NCBI RefSeq assembly: GCF_000004075.3
Contig: NC_026657.2
Location: 2,108,001 to 2,172,000, forward strand
Length of the DNA stretch: 64,000 nt
Source of the DNA: Cucumis sativus
Taxonomy: Eukaryota > Streptophyta > Magnoliopsida > Cucurbitales > Cucurbitaceae
Reading direction: 5' to 3'
In this document: piece by piece, positions 1-13,100 of the stretch
Layout of the letters: each line of letters opens with the position of its first letter
Position numbering within the stretch: position 1 is the stretch's first letter
Notes under the pieces: model-generated
Database searches by the model: none
Told to the model about the DNA's origin: nothing
Seen by the model: only the letters and a program-made list of their open reading frames with translations
Made by a program: the position numbers and the translations under genes

Positions 1-3000
1 GGTGATGAATCAGGTATGTGCTGTTCAAACGTAATTTATGGGGATGTTTTAAAGGTCATGTAGTTATGCTCTAAAGATTGTGTAGTTATGCTTCACTTTT
101 GGCCAAATGGAGAAGGTTTTTGTAACTCTTTTTGATTGTTGTTTTCCTCTCCTCCATTTGCAAATTCATACATGATACATCAACAAATTTGTTTCTTATA
201 TGTAAAAACATCATATATACATATTAAGCCAGTTACTTTTCCTTTTTTCCCCCTTATGATTGCAGTGTCAGTTTCTACCTTCGAGGGTACCAATGTGAGA
301 ACATGTGACACATTACAGGGTGACTCCTTACCTTTAGTTGATGCTTTGACAGACAGAAAAGATGCCAATGATAAAGAGGACCAGTTGCAACCTGCTGTTG
401 TGGAGCTTTCTCAATCAGATAGCAAAGAAGAAAGTGGTGTGATAATTCCTGCTGAAGGAAGTTCTCCTCGGTTGAATACTTATCAACCTGTGGGGAAACT
501 TCATCTTCTTTCTGAAGCTGAAAACTCCACTCCTGTCCTTACTGGCCATGGATCTTGTGAAAGTATTGATCAATCTATTCCGAAGAATTTTAACTCCAGT
601 GACTGCAACAGAGAAAGCCAATCTAAACCTGAGGCAGATATTCCTAATAATGTTATCCAAGACTGCGGACAGGAAATGGACATTGATCCAGCCATTTCAA
701 AGTCAACTGCAATAGCATGTGACAGTGGTGGTAAACAGTCAGGTGTGCCAGCTTTGATTTACAATTTAGTTTTAACTTTTAAGTGTCTTTGTGAAATTAA
801 ATTTTTTTAGATTTCTTTGTTACAAACTGAACCGGATTTAATATTTTCCCTCAATTTATTTCTGCCCAAGTCTTCCTACATTTTGCATTTAAGGAAATTA
901 TGAGAATGGCTTGAAGTAGAACCCATGTCTTGAAAGCATCTTGATTAAATCGTAACTGGATATGCTCGACTTCAGTCTAGTAAGTAATAACCCATACATT
1001 TCGTAGTTGAGTAAGATTTGTTTTTTCTTCAAAAACTTTCACTCTTCCCATTTTTCCAGCAGAGATTTTTTGTTTGTTACGGCTTGTGAGCTCTATTCTG
1101 ACAACCCTGGACGCATTCCTATGGTGCTGTATTGCATTCTTCAGCTTTCTATAGATTCAAAATTGCACAATGTAAATAATCATAGACGAGAGACTTGTGT
1201 ATAAAATTTTATCACGTGGTTACCATGTATCTTAGCCTTAGTGCGTGGCAGCCACATTTTCGTCTGCTGTCAAATTTTCATCATGCTTGCCGATTGCAAT
1301 GATGATTTTGTTTTTGTTTCTTATAAATGAAAATGTGTTGTGATACCTGTAGTTATCTAATTTTTTTTCTGTTTAGGATTCTTAGTTCATGACATTTGCA
1401 TTTATTAATAATGATTATCTTTTCCATGTTTCTTACTATCAAGTTGTTAAATGATTTTTTCTTCAAATGATAAATCCTTTTCTTTTAGACGCCACATCTT
1501 TAACTCAACGGCCAGGAGAAACACTTGATAATTATCAGAAAGATCAGGAAAGTAGAAAAGTTTTTTCGGAAACTGTGGGAAATAACTGTCAGCAGGTCAT
1601 TGCATTGAACATCGATAGTGAGTAACCAAATTATACTTCTAAATTCATATGAAAATTGAAATAATTTTTAATGCTGTTTACTTCTTGGTTGATTTTGTGA
1701 AACTTCTTTTGCATTATTGTCCTCTGGTCCATTCGTATATGAAATGTTATATTCGGCCATAAAAATTTGTCTTTCATACTTTCCTCGAGGATTTCTATCC
1801 TGATATCTTGCAGCATTTGTGTTTCTTCTCTTCGTTTGTTCGTTTTTTTATTGAGTTCACAATGCTGATACTCTTCTCTATCCATTTTATTTATTGTTCT
1901 TCAAGTCCAACAATATATGGGATAGGGATTCAGATCTTCAACTTGTTGAAGTTATTATTTATTTATTTATTATTTTTTGGATAATAAACATATCTTTAAG
2001 TAACTAAAGAGAACTAGGAAAGGAGGGTGAGATGACATATGTCTACACACCTACGAGTTACGAAAAAGAAGTCCAACTAGAGCAAACAGTAAATCAACGC
2101 TATGCTATAATTGCAAAAAGACTTTGAAGTAGAAGACCCAGTAGAAGCCAAGAATGTAACCATATCCTAAAAGCAGGTGACTTTGAAGTAGAAGCAAGGA
2201 GTGTAACCATATCCTACAAGGCATCCCTATCAATTTTCGGCCACACAAATTCTATAATTCTTTCGAACTAAGGAACCATTGGACTAGTTGAGGTTACAAG
2301 TTCATGTTGGCTATCTATTTTTGGGTATACACAAATTGGGTTGGGTTGGGTCAGTTGGGGGAGGGAGGGGGTGTGGGATGAGCCAACCCGAACCTTAGAT
2401 TGGTTGGTGCTCAACCCACTATCTTGTGCAGAGTAAACCCAACCTTCATATTACTGAGTCGAATTCTCTTGTACTTTGAGTTTGTTATTAATAAAAAGCT
2501 CGTCTCCGTTTCATAGAAAAAAAATTACCAAGTTGAATGTTGACTTTGTTGTTGTTGTACCATATGATTTCTGATAAATGAGAGAGAGGTGTTGTCAAAG
2601 AGTGAGATGGATGGTCGAATAGAGGAGAGGAAGAGAGAAGTTGTTGAATGTGAGAGAGAAGAAATGAGAAAATAAAGTGGGTGGGGTTGAAACGTTAGGG
2701 TGAGCATCGAACTAACAATCGACGATTGTTTTATTAAAAATATGGTCGGTGGTCGGTTTATTTAAAAGGTTTCGAGAAACTGATCGAAACCGACCTAAAC
2801 AGACTTGCTGAGCATCGTTGTCGGTTTTTCTTTGTATAAATCGACTAGGTCAGTTTTCAGCCCCAGTTTTTGTACAAAACCGACCCTGCCCGACCAATGA
2901 TCACCCCTATGAAACGTGAAAAGGAACAAACTCAGTGAGGAATTTATTTTTTGAACACGTGGACCGAATCAAACCAAAAAATCCCAACCCAAAGTCCCAA

Positions 3001-6000
3001 ACCGAATCACCCAACCTATATTGTGATTTTGGCTGGGTTGTTTAGCCTTTTTGCGTTAGATTTTTTGAATACCCCCACTATTTTACTAGTCTTAATTAGA
3101 GTTTCTCAAAGAATTTTTGTTGTTGTATTTTAGCCAATGAATTACATAAAACTCTTTGAATTAGTCACAAAAGTAGTAAAGCTATAAACAAAGCCTTCAA
3201 TTTACAACACAAAAGGTACAAAAAAGTAAGAGAAGTGAGAACAAAATTTGGAACCTTGTTCTTTGTTTGTGAAAACACGAGAGTGCGCTCAAGCAACGGC
3301 TGGACTTTAATCTCGAGAATTTTTAGACACTCAGCAAGGATTTTCTAATGTGGTAGAGTTTAATTGCCAACATGAGCATAACTCAACAATCAAGACACCA
3401 CTTTCTTCTCTCGAGGTTAGAAGTTCATATCACCACCCTAAACAACGACTGGAGTTTAATCGTGAGATTTTTTAGACACTCAACAAGGATTTTCACAATT
3501 TTTTCTTTTTTTTCTTTTTTTGCTTTAGCTTGGTGTGCACCCTCACCAAGGGCTTACATGATCTAACAATTGGAAATCCTAATCCCTTGGTTTTGTCGCA
3601 TATCTCATTCTTGAGAATTCTTGAGAAGTTAGGTTTCTTATGTGATCTACCTTTGACTAGTAGTTTTACATTGTTGCCTGTTGGATATGATTGAGACAAA
3701 ATGTATTTTGAAATTGTATCCGATGGCTATTATGGAGCATCTTTATTTTGAATATAAATCATAGGTTATTATAGGTTAGGTTCAAACCATCATGGGTTGG
3801 CCTAGTGGAAAAAAGGGAGACAATCTCAATAACTAATCCCGAGATCATGAGTTCAATCCATGGTGGCCACCTACCTAGGATTGTCCTTAAAAGAAAAAGG
3901 TAGCCTCAATATAGCTGCCTCAGTCAATTTTTTCCCTCTTCTCCTCCTTTCACACGGGCTTCTTTCTTCAATAAAAATTCAGTTTCTTATCCAATGATTG
4001 TAGTGGTAATTATAATTGTTGTTATTATTATTGCAGGCTTGATTGATATGATAACATTCCTTGCATTCTCATTTTTATCAATAAAAGTGCCCTTTGTACC
4101 AACTCTTCCATAGTTGTAACTGGACTTAAAATTGTCAAATTGAACCTACTCTTCCATATTCGGTTCATCGTTTTTATCATTTTGTACAGAAATTGTGGAT
4201 TGCTTATGTTGAATGCTATTTATAATATGAATTACAATGTTTTGCATGGAAAAGAACTTGCATTTAGCTGATTACATTTTGAGCATATGTAGAAATATAA
4301 AAAAGGCGTCTTTTCTCAAGATGAAGTGAATTTAAATGATTCTTGTTTTTTGTGGCGTGGTGTTGGAAATGTTATCGAACTTCTTGTATATAATTTCCAT
4401 TTTTTCTTAAAACTTGATTTTCCTCCTATTATCCAATTGCAGGCAGTGCTGGCAAAAAGGAAGGTTCATTATGCTCTGCCACTTTTTCTCAATCTCATGA
4501 ACAGACATCTGTGACGGGGAATGGTAATTCTACTGCTGCTAAGTCATCTCCTAATTTATCTGATGTTGTCAAAGCTACTGTGGGTGCTCATGATCCAGAT
4601 GTAAAGGATTGCAATAAGGTACCACCAAGTAAGAATGTTGAAGCTGCAGAGGTGAAGGATAGGCTGGTTGGCGACGCTCCATCTGGTTCTCAGTTGCCCA
4701 AAGAAAATGTTGTCTCTGAAAGCGAGACAGCTCTTACCTTCCAGTCCAGTTCATTGGTAGATCTGCCAAAAAATGATTCTGGCATTGCAGTTGCAACAGC
4801 AGCCAGTGCTTCTTTGGTGATTCTTTTCTTTCATGTCATTGGTTCCTATTAGATTTTATATTATTTTTTCCTTCATATTATCTTCCTGTACACAGGAAAA
4901 TTATTCTCTCTTTGTTAAAAAATATTTACTTATTTATTTTAATTTTTGATAAATAATTGAACTTTCATCAAGAAGAATACAGCACATTGCACTCTTTATA
5001 TTTTGGATTATTTTAATTGAAGGTTGTGGAGGCACCCCAATCATCTTCTGGCCCATCCAAATTGGACATCAAGAGTGCTCGGGATATTTCGCACAGTAGT
5101 CCTCATGTGTCTGAGGTAAAAGTTGCACGTTCTCGTTCCAAGGGCACTCCTGAGCGAAAACCAAGGCGTGCTTCTGCCAAAGGATTGGGGAAAGAGTCAT
5201 CTACAAAAGGAAGTCAGACGAAGAAATCGGAGAAAGTAGAGAAATCTAATAGCACGGCCATAAGCAATCCTGGAATTTTCCAGCTTGCACAGTCTAATGA
5301 GATGCAACAACATGGTCATGTGGAGTCCAGTGGTGCAAAACCAGCTGTCTTTATTGGTGCTTCAACTTCTAGCCTTCCGGACTTGAACAATTCTGCCTCC
5401 CCATCCCCAATGTTTCAACAACCTTTCACAGATTTGCAACAAGTTCAATTGCGTGCTCAGATATTTGTATATGGAGCTTTGATGTGAGTCCTTCATTCCA
5501 TGTTTTCTTGTCCTTGAAACAACTTAAGGAAACCGTTTCTTTCTCTTTAGTTGCATGTAGATGTCCAGAGGTATCATTGTCAGAGCTGAAAGTCAATGCA
5601 ATTTTCCACCTTTCATTACTCCAGTAAAATTTAAGAGAAAGTCTTGTTCTATTAAAAGAAAAATAGGTAGAAAGCAAAATGGCACTTCGTCCTTTTGAAC
5701 AAGGCTCAGAAAATTTCTCATGTAGTTTGTTTAGTTGAGCTTCACTTTGCATATTATTTTTTAAAATAATTTTTTGGCCAAAGAAAACAATTGAGCTACT
5801 TTCTCCCAAGTGATTTTTATGGATTTAATCGTTGCTGCAGTCAAGGTACAGCACCCGATGAGGCGTACATGTTGTCTGCATTTGGAGGACCCGGTAAAAT
5901 CTCCCACTATCATTCATTATAGTTCCACCTTATGGATTCCACTTTTTTGATGTTTGTGTGATTATTACATTCAGATGGTGGAACAAACCTTTGGGAGAAT

Positions 6001-9000
6001 GCCTGGCGTATGTGTGTAGATAGGTTTAATGGAAAAAAATCACAGACTATTAATCCAGAGACACCTTCACAATCACAATCTGGTATTTTAAGGCGTTTTA
6101 TACATTTCTAGACTTCTCTCCCTCTCTCTCTCGTTTTGAATTTGAAACTTTATTTTGCAGGTGGTAGAAGTACTGAGCAGGCCAGTAAACAAAGTACACT
6201 GCAAAGTAAAATTATATCTCCTCCAGTTAGTCGAGTTAGCAGTAAGAGTACATCAACAGTGTTAAACCCTATGATCCCTCTTTCCTCACCACTCTGGAGT
6301 ATTTCTACACCTTCCAATGCTCTACAATCTAGTATTGTGCCTCGAAGTCCAGTTATAGACTATCAACAAGCACTTACTCCATTGCATCCTTATCAGACTC
6401 CTCCTGTCAGGAACTTTATTGGTCATAATCTTTCATGGTTTTCTCAGGCTCCATTCCATAGTACCTGGGTTGCTACTCAGACTTCGACGCCTGACTCCAG
6501 TGCACGATTTTCTGGTTTGCCAATCACTGAGCCTGTTCATTTAACACCCGTAAAGGAATCATCTGTGCCACAATCCTCTGCCATGAAGCCCTCTGGTTCT
6601 TTGGTTCACAGTGGAAATCCTGGTAATGTATTTACGGGAGCCTCCCCCCTGCATGAGTTGAAACAAGTTTCAGTAACCACGGGGCAAAATCCCACTGAAT
6701 CAAAAATGAGAAGAAGAAAAAAGAATTCAGTTTCTGAGGATCCTGGCCTTATAACTATGCAGGTTCAACCTCATTTAAAACCAGTGCCAGCTGTAGTTAC
6801 AACTACAATTTCTACTCTTGTGACATCTCCATCTGTCCACCTTAAGGCAACTTCCGAGAATGTAATTTTATCTCCACCTCCATTGTGTCCGACAGCTCAC
6901 CCAAAGGCTGCAGGTCAAGATTTGAGAGGGAAACCCATGTTTTCAGAGGAAACACTTGGCAAGGTTAGGGAGGCTAAGCAACTGGCTGAGGATGCTGCAT
7001 TATTTGCATCTGAAGCTGTTAAACACAGTGCAGAAGTGTGGAGTCAATTGGGCAGGCAGAAGAACTCAGAATTAGTATCAGACGTTGAAGCTAAACTAGC
7101 TTCTGCAGCTGTTGCTATAGCAGCAGCTGCTGCTGTTGCAAAGGCTGCTGCTGCTGCCGCCAATGTGGCATCAAATGCTGCATGTCAAGCAAAGTTGATG
7201 GCTGATGAGGCATTTTCTTCATCTAGCCCCGAGCTTTCCTGTCAAAGCAATGAATTTTCTGTTCACGGTAGTGCTGTTGGTGTAGGGAAGGCCACTCCAG
7301 CCTCCATCTTGAGGGGCGAAGATGGTGGAAATGGTTCCAGCTCTATTATTATTGCTGCAAGAGAAGCAGCTAGAAAAAGGGTTGAAGCCGCATCTGCTGC
7401 TTCTAAGCATGCTGAAAATGTGGATGCCATTGTCAGAGCTGCTGAGCTGGCAGCAGCTGCTGTGTCACAAGCTGGAAAGTTAGTTGCTATGGGCGATCCT
7501 CTCCCCTTAGGCAAATTAGTGGAAGCTGGTCCAGAGGGTTATTGGAGAACGCCACAAGTATCTTCTGAGCTGGTTATGAAACCAGACGATGTTAATGGAG
7601 GAAGCTCCAATTTAGCAATTAAGCGTCCTAGAGACGGATCGTCAAGTAAGAATGAGATTCAAGCAAGTGTCAGTGCCAAGCCATCAATTCCTGGAGAAAT
7701 ATCTATGGGTAGTGTTGAGAACCATCCCAAATTGGTTGATGGCATCACAAGTTGCGTAGCACCTCGTGAGAAGGATCTAAGAGGACAGAAGGATCAAAAT
7801 GCTTCTGATCTGACGAAGACCATTGGTGTTGTTCCAGAATCTGAAGTTGGAGAAAGGTCGTCCCAGGATGAGTGTGAAAAGGCTAAGGATTTAAGACAAA
7901 GCAGCATAAAGGAAGGTTCTCATGTTGAGGTATATGAGATTGTTATGTATAATTTTACAATTTCTTTCCATTGATCTTTATTCTTTTTGCTTCTTTTAAG
8001 CTGCTGCAGCTGTGAGTAGAAGTACCAATGTGAAATTTTAATTCTTATTTTTATGCACCTATATTTACTGATTTTTTTTAAACAAGAAAAGATGGTTCAT
8101 TGATTAATCATTTGGGCTTTCGTCGGAATGGCTTCATAGAATGAAGTTTCAGTTGCATGTTTGGTCCTTTTGTTAGATTATTGTGTTGCATTGACAAATC
8201 TCATTTTCTAAGTTTTTATCTTTTTAGCAAATCTTTGATTTTAAGCTTGTAAAAGACATTGGCCAAGGGAGGGTTTTAACTTTCTTTGGGCATTTACTTT
8301 TCTGCACCAGTGTAGTGAAGGGGCCTTGGAGGGTGTGTGAAAGAGGAGGCTCAAGAAAGTTGACCTTGTAGAATTGGGTCCCAATTGTTCAAGATTCCAA
8401 ATTAACCGGTCTGATCGTTCATGTAGGTAGACCAAATTCAGTTTTCAATGTTGGCCAGTCAACTATCTAACTCTATTGAAAAACCTCAAAGGCCCTGTGT
8501 CAAGATTGATTATCATTTTCCCCAAATGGTAGCACGTTCCTTTTTCTTTTTTATTTTTTTTAATGGAGACGACAAGGATTAGTAAAATAAGAGTCACTGA
8601 AGAGAAACTTGATTATGCCAAACATCCTCCCATAGACAGATTTGAGTCCCTAAATCTTCATTAGATATAGCAAACCGATGAAAAACCCATTTTTGGCTAT
8701 ATACTTATCCACTCAAGGTCTGCTCCCATTTCTCTTCTTGATTTCTTTTGTCAACCACCCTTGAGAACTAACACCATGAATGCTTGTGTTACTTTTTCCG
8801 GAAGGAAACATCTTTCTTGTGTGAATCTCCAAATCCATTAAGTAAGCAACGATTTTGGTTAATGAGAGACAGCACCTAGCCCTCCTAGGGTTCTGGTTAG
8901 AGAAATCATTCCCACGTGTTTCTACTCAATTTAAACACATCACCATTCTGTAAGTTAGTTGAGGCCCAAATTCGTTGCAGGAATGTTGAGTTACTTCACG

Positions 9001-12000
9001 TTGATTCGAAAAAAAAATCTGTATGTAGTTCGTGACAATCTTTTTCATGGACTTGTATTTAAAATGGATATGCTCTTTTTTCGACATGCTTTGGTAAGGA
9101 AATTACACACGCACTTTGTCAACCTAGATCATAGTGTAATTAAGGTTCTTTTGTCTTGGGGATGGGACGTTCTGTCCCTTTGCATTTTAGGTTGTTGTAT
9201 GCTCTGGAGGAATGAAGTCTTTTGATGTTTCTAATATATATAAAAAAAACAATAAAATAGCATTTTTAGTGCCTCTAACACTTCCTAAAACTGAGCTCAT
9301 CTTTTCATCTTTCCCTTTTCTTTTGTGAATAAAATCTTACATTTACTAGCCCATTGGAAATGTTTTTTGTGATCCTTGGACTGTGTTTGCCTTCTTTTGT
9401 AATTTCATTCTATCAACGAGACTGAGGATCCGAGTTTCTCATCAAGGAAAAACAAAAATTTATTATGAGTCTGATAGAGAAGAAGGGAGATTTAAGATTC
9501 TAAAAAATTTCAGTAGATTTTTCTGGTTCCTTTTGAATCCCTCAAGTATATCATCAGATCAGATTGAACAAAATTCTCATTGTTTTTCGATAATTTAGTT
9601 GTGTTTTCCGACTCTTGATCTTGTATTAACTTGATTGGTTATGAATTAGGTTTTCAAGGATGGGAATGGATTAAAAGCATCTTGGTTCACAGCCAGCGTG
9701 CTGAGTTTGAAGGAAGGGAAAGCTTACGTGTCCTACACTGAACTTCAACCTGAAGAAGGTAATGAGAAGAAAAGCATGGAATGTTAGCTGATGGCCTTAT
9801 CCTCATGTTTTTATAACTTTAGATTGACTAACGAATACTATTTGGTTTGCTTGCAAGAGAAGCAGCAGTTAATTTATTTTTATCAGTTTGTGGTCCTAAA
9901 TTAGTTCATGGGAGTATATTGAGCTTTAAAAACATGTAAGTTCTTGTCTTCTCCCTGCAGACTGTTAACTTCATTGATTTGTGGCAGGGTCAGGCCAACT
10001 AAAGGAGTGGGTTGCTCTTGATGGTCAAGGGGGCATGGCGCCAAGAATTCGAGTTTCTCGTCCAATGACTACCTCGCGGACTGAAGGAACAAGGAAGAGA
10101 CGCCGAGCAGCTGCAGGGGACTACATTTGGTCAGTTGGAGACAAAGTTGATGCTTGGATGCAGAATAGGTGTGGTTTCTCTTCTTGCTTTCTGTTTCTTT
10201 TTTAAGTGCAAACAATTCTTTTTTTTGGATGAAGAATTAATTTCATTCGATAATTGAAATAAAGAAGTAAAACTCCAAAACAATTAACTGCCAATTAAAT
10301 AAGATATAAAGACCAAACCGATGCTTATTTCAATGAGAAAATATACAGTGTGGACTGGAGGGGATGGATATGCTCCTGTTTGAAGTCAGCGGATATCTCA
10401 TAGATCCCCCTACTTACCTATTTATCTTTTGGAAACTCCCATGTTTTTGGAGCCAAGTTTCTTAAATAATAGTGCAAATTGTGTTTTAATGAACTATATC
10501 CTTATTGATAACCAAACAATAGTTATACGGGCTAGCCACTCACCTAACTAAGAAGTTTCAACTGATAAAGTGTTATAAGATAGAAAGATTTTGAGGGTGC
10601 TATCTAGATCACCCCAAGCTCAATCTGTAATCTGGTGCTTGTTATAATATGTTTCTCAGCTGGCATGAAGGAGTGGTTGTTGAGAAGAACGCAAAAGATG
10701 AAACGGCATATATTGTTCGCTTTCCAGGCATGTCACTATAATTCGTAATTTACCTGACCTTCTACGACGCTTGTGTTCTTTTATAAATTAAACTTGGTCT
10801 GCTTCTTCCAGCTCGAGGCGAAACATCCACCATCAAAGCTTGGAATCTCCGCCCTTCTCTCATATGGAAAGATGGGGAATGGTTTGAGTTGTCTGGCTCA
10901 CATGCAAACGATTATTCTCATGAGGTTCTCACTAAACTCTCGTTTGCTTGACTCTGATTTAAATTCATAATCTGTTGAAATATGCTTAAGTTGTTTTCGA
11001 ATTCAGATTATTATGCCTCAAGAAAAGCGCATGAAGTTGGGCAGTCCAGCTGCAGAGGTTAAAAGGAAGGATAAAATGCCAACGATTGTGGAGGATGTAG
11101 AATCGACAAAGCCATCAAACCCAAGTTTGCTTTCGATATCAGCGAATGAGAAAGTATTTAATATTGGTAGGAATACTCAAACTGAGAAGAAGACTAATCC
11201 ATTAAAAACAAGTCGGACTGGTCTGCAGAAAGGGACATCGAGAGTGATTATTGGTGTTCCAAGGCCTGGAAAAAAGAGAAAATTTATGGAAGTGAGCAAA
11301 CATTATGATGTAGACACGCGAACAACCGAAGCTAATGATTCATCTAAGTTGGCGAAGTATTTGATGCCGCAAGGTTCTACATCCAAAGGATTAAAAAGAA
11401 CGTCAAAATATGAAACGAAGGAAAAATCTACAAACGATGCCAAGCCCCTGGCTGTCAAGTCTGGAAAGCAGCCAAGTGTATCAGGTATGATTATGTCACA
11501 GAAAGATATACTTTTGGCAAATGCTTTTGCTTATTTTTTATGCTGTCGGTTACAGATCATGCAGTTATTATAAAGGATTCTGAAAGCCAGAATGTGAGAA
11601 CTGAGGGGAAGGACGACCAAATGGAAGTTCCTTCTTTCTGCAGTACTGAAGCAGCGCCAGAGGGCTCACTTTTATTTCCTCCAGCACACGCTCCCAAGAA
11701 AGCACCCTCATTTCACACGAAGCCAGAACGAGCAAATAAAGGAAAACTTGCTCCTGCAGTTGGGAAATTGGCAAAAATTGAGGAAGAAAAGGTTTTCAAT
11801 GGGAATACTACCAAACCAAATTCCAATGTTATTGAGCCACGTAGATCCAACCGCCGTATTCAGCCAACCTCAAGAGTAAGTGTTTGAAACCAGAAATTTA
11901 ATCAATTATTGTACGTCAATTCTGTTCTTATTCCACAGATCTCTTGAGCTTCCAGTCTTGTTTGAGAATGGAATCATTTATACTTTATAGAACATTGTAA

Positions 12001-13100
12001 ATGATCTAGAAATCCACTTGACCACTGGGTGCTGTGGAGTAGGAAATCGAGAAATAGATCATTAAGATCAACTTCCATTGGTTAGCCTATATGGGTAAAC
12101 TTAGAAAATAACAAGGATCTTTAAGGAGCGTTTTGGGCAAGAAGTTGGTTGTTATAGTTGGGTTATAATAGTTTGTATTTGGAGTGTATATTATTTTAGT
12201 TTGGGTTATAATAATGTGTTTGAGGTTTATTCTACTTTTGTTTGAGAAGAAAATAGTTAAAACTGTAGCAAATAATAAAAAAATGATGAATGTAAAATAG
12301 TAATAACTGTAGTAAACGTGGATTCTGAAATAATGTTGAGTATAGTTAATTAGGGATTAGAATATTTACTATAACAAAAAGGTGGTTATTAGTCTTAAAG
12401 AGTCCTTTTCTCAAACAGCCTGTAAGATTAATGACATTGGGGGCTGGGAAGTATAAACAATAAAGAGCTTTGAGAGAATGAGTTATGGTGACTACCTATT
12501 TAGAACTTGATATATTTTGAGGTACTTAGCAACTCATTGCAGTAGTGTTAGGCACCATGCGGTTGTCACTGTGTGAGCAGTTGGAGTATGCACAAGCCAA
12601 CCCGAATACTCACAAGTACAAGAAAATAAAGTAAATAATAATAATAATGGCAATGATAATTATAATTTATCATATGTTTTCTTTTAAAAAGTGCATATAT
12701 CATTCTCATTTCTTCATAGAGGTCAAGTTCTTGTCAGTCATCCAACTGTTTTCCCCGTGGATTTAGTTTCCCTTAAGCCTAACACTGAAAGGAGTTTCTC
12801 TCTCTTCTTCACTTGTTTCATTTATTGGTTTTGTATTTTATGTATGGTCTACCCTTATATATGTGTAACGTGCGTATGCATTCTGAATCTTGATTCTTCA
12901 GTTATTAGAGGGACTGCAAAGCTCATTGGCAATTTCGAAGATTCCTTCTATTTCACACGATAAAGGCCAACGAAGCCAGAACAGGAATGCATCTAGAGGT
13001 AAGATTTGATGTGCTGAATTCACTTCAAAACTTTGCCTCAAATTTACGTTACATCATGACAGAAATTTACTGCTTGATTGTGACAGGGAACAAAACCTAA
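1..13100 (+). CDS. G2484-1: G2484-1 type Agenet/Tudor-like domain protein, 3' part (5' end outside window)
   Basis: Large nuclear protein of the plant G2484-1 family (Arabidopsis At4g17330); the molecular role is not established, but Agenet/Tudor-like folds usually bind modified histone tails or RNA. Exons with matching phases: 1-13, 266-742, 1489-1617, 4443-4816, 5023-5483, 5841-5893, 5975-6082, 6161-7929, 9650-9758, 9988-10168, 10660-10727, 10812-10924, 11007-11484, 11556-11875, 12902-12998, 13087-13100 (TAA). About 1,590 residues are encoded here. Visible parts: Ser/Thr-rich acidic N-terminal half; basic KKSEK/RRRKK patches; an Ala-rich helical or coiled-coil stretch at 7075-7460; the family signature DPLPL..LVEAGPEGYW near 7495-7545; paired Agenet-like modules in exons 9-12 (VGDKVDAWMQNR, WHEGVVVEKN); and a basic C-terminus with EPRRSNRRIQPTSR. 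The intron after 10727 seems to start with GC. All splice joins are my reading of the sequence; family identity is strong, function is not. Confidence 0.88.
743..1488 (+). other. intron of the G2484-1 gene, no element seen
   Basis: Intron between exons 266-742 and 1489-1617; T-rich, acceptor TTTTAG before the exon. The short reading frames in it have no family resemblance. Nothing else seen. Confidence 0.6.
2688..2917. mobile_element. hAT-type MITE with 8-bp target site duplication
   Basis: The element spans 2696-2909 (214 bp). Its left end reads TAGGGTGAGCATCG and its right end, read on the other strand, TAGGGGTGATCATTGG, so the termini are imperfect inverted repeats. It is flanked by perfect direct copies of TGAAACGT (2688-2695 and 2910-2917). 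An 8-bp duplication with TA(G)GGGTG-type ends is the mark of the hAT superfamily. It has no open reading frame, so it is non-autonomous. It lies in an intron of the G2484-1 gene. Confidence 0.85.
3793..3990 (+). mobile_element. tRNA-derived SINE-like element
   Basis: TTGGCCTAGTGG at 3797-3808 fits a pol III A box, and GAGTTCAATCC at 3849-3859 fits a B box, with spacing close to that of a tRNA. The segment continues as TGGTGGCCACCTACC and an AG/CT-rich body. Such tRNA-headed repeats are common in dicot genomes, and this wording recalls a family seen repeatedly in cucurbits. Outer ends and target duplications could not be fixed. It lies in an intron of the G2484-1 gene. Confidence 0.65.
7930..9649 (+). 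other. 1.7-kb intron of the G2484-1 gene
   Basis: Intron between the largest exon (ending GTTGAG) and the first Agenet exon (starting GTTTTCAAGG). It contains a possible minus-strand LINE fragment near 8240-8460; the remainder has short unrelated frames only. Confidence 0.55.
8240..8460 (-). mobile_element. possible LINE reverse-transcriptase C-terminal fragment
   Basis: Read on the minus strand the segment gives ERSDRLIWNLEQLG followed by STRSTFLSLL. This resembles the start of the zinc-binding region found after the reverse transcriptase in plant LINEs (a D..IW.L...G.FS..S.F pattern). It is short and degenerate with no flanking domains, so the call is weak. Confidence 0.3.
11876..12901 (+). 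other. intron of the G2484-1 gene holding a MITE
   Basis: Intron after the RRSNRRIQPTSR exon. It contains a copy of a TA-rich MITE family (12124-12422) and a short (TAA)n stretch near 12629-12650. Confidence 0.6.
12124..12422 (+). mobile_element. MITE, family member 1 (TTA-type ends)
   Basis: About 300 bp, shares long similar stretches with 61467-61779: 'GTTGGTTRTTATAGT', 'ATTTTAGTTKGGTTATAATA', and an internal 'GATGAATGTAAAATAGTA'. Terminal repeats are AAGGAGCGTTTTGGGCAA and, inverted, AGGCTGTTTGAGAAA. A TTA precedes it and TAA follows. No coding capacity. Ends with GTTTGG-like repeats and a TTA/TAA target suggest a PIF/Harbinger-type MITE, which is an inference. Confidence 0.7.

Larger units (their letters stand above)
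1618..4442 (+). other. 2.8-kb intron of the G2484-1 gene with transposon insertions
   Basis: Long intron between phase-matched exons (GAT A|GC AGT). It carries a hAT-type MITE (2688-2917), a SINE-like element (about 3793-3990), and at 2330-2460 a stretch rich in GGGTTGGGTT and CCAACCC motifs that resembles another small inverted-repeat element but has no clear ends. The rest is AT-rich without coding signal. Confidence 0.6.
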
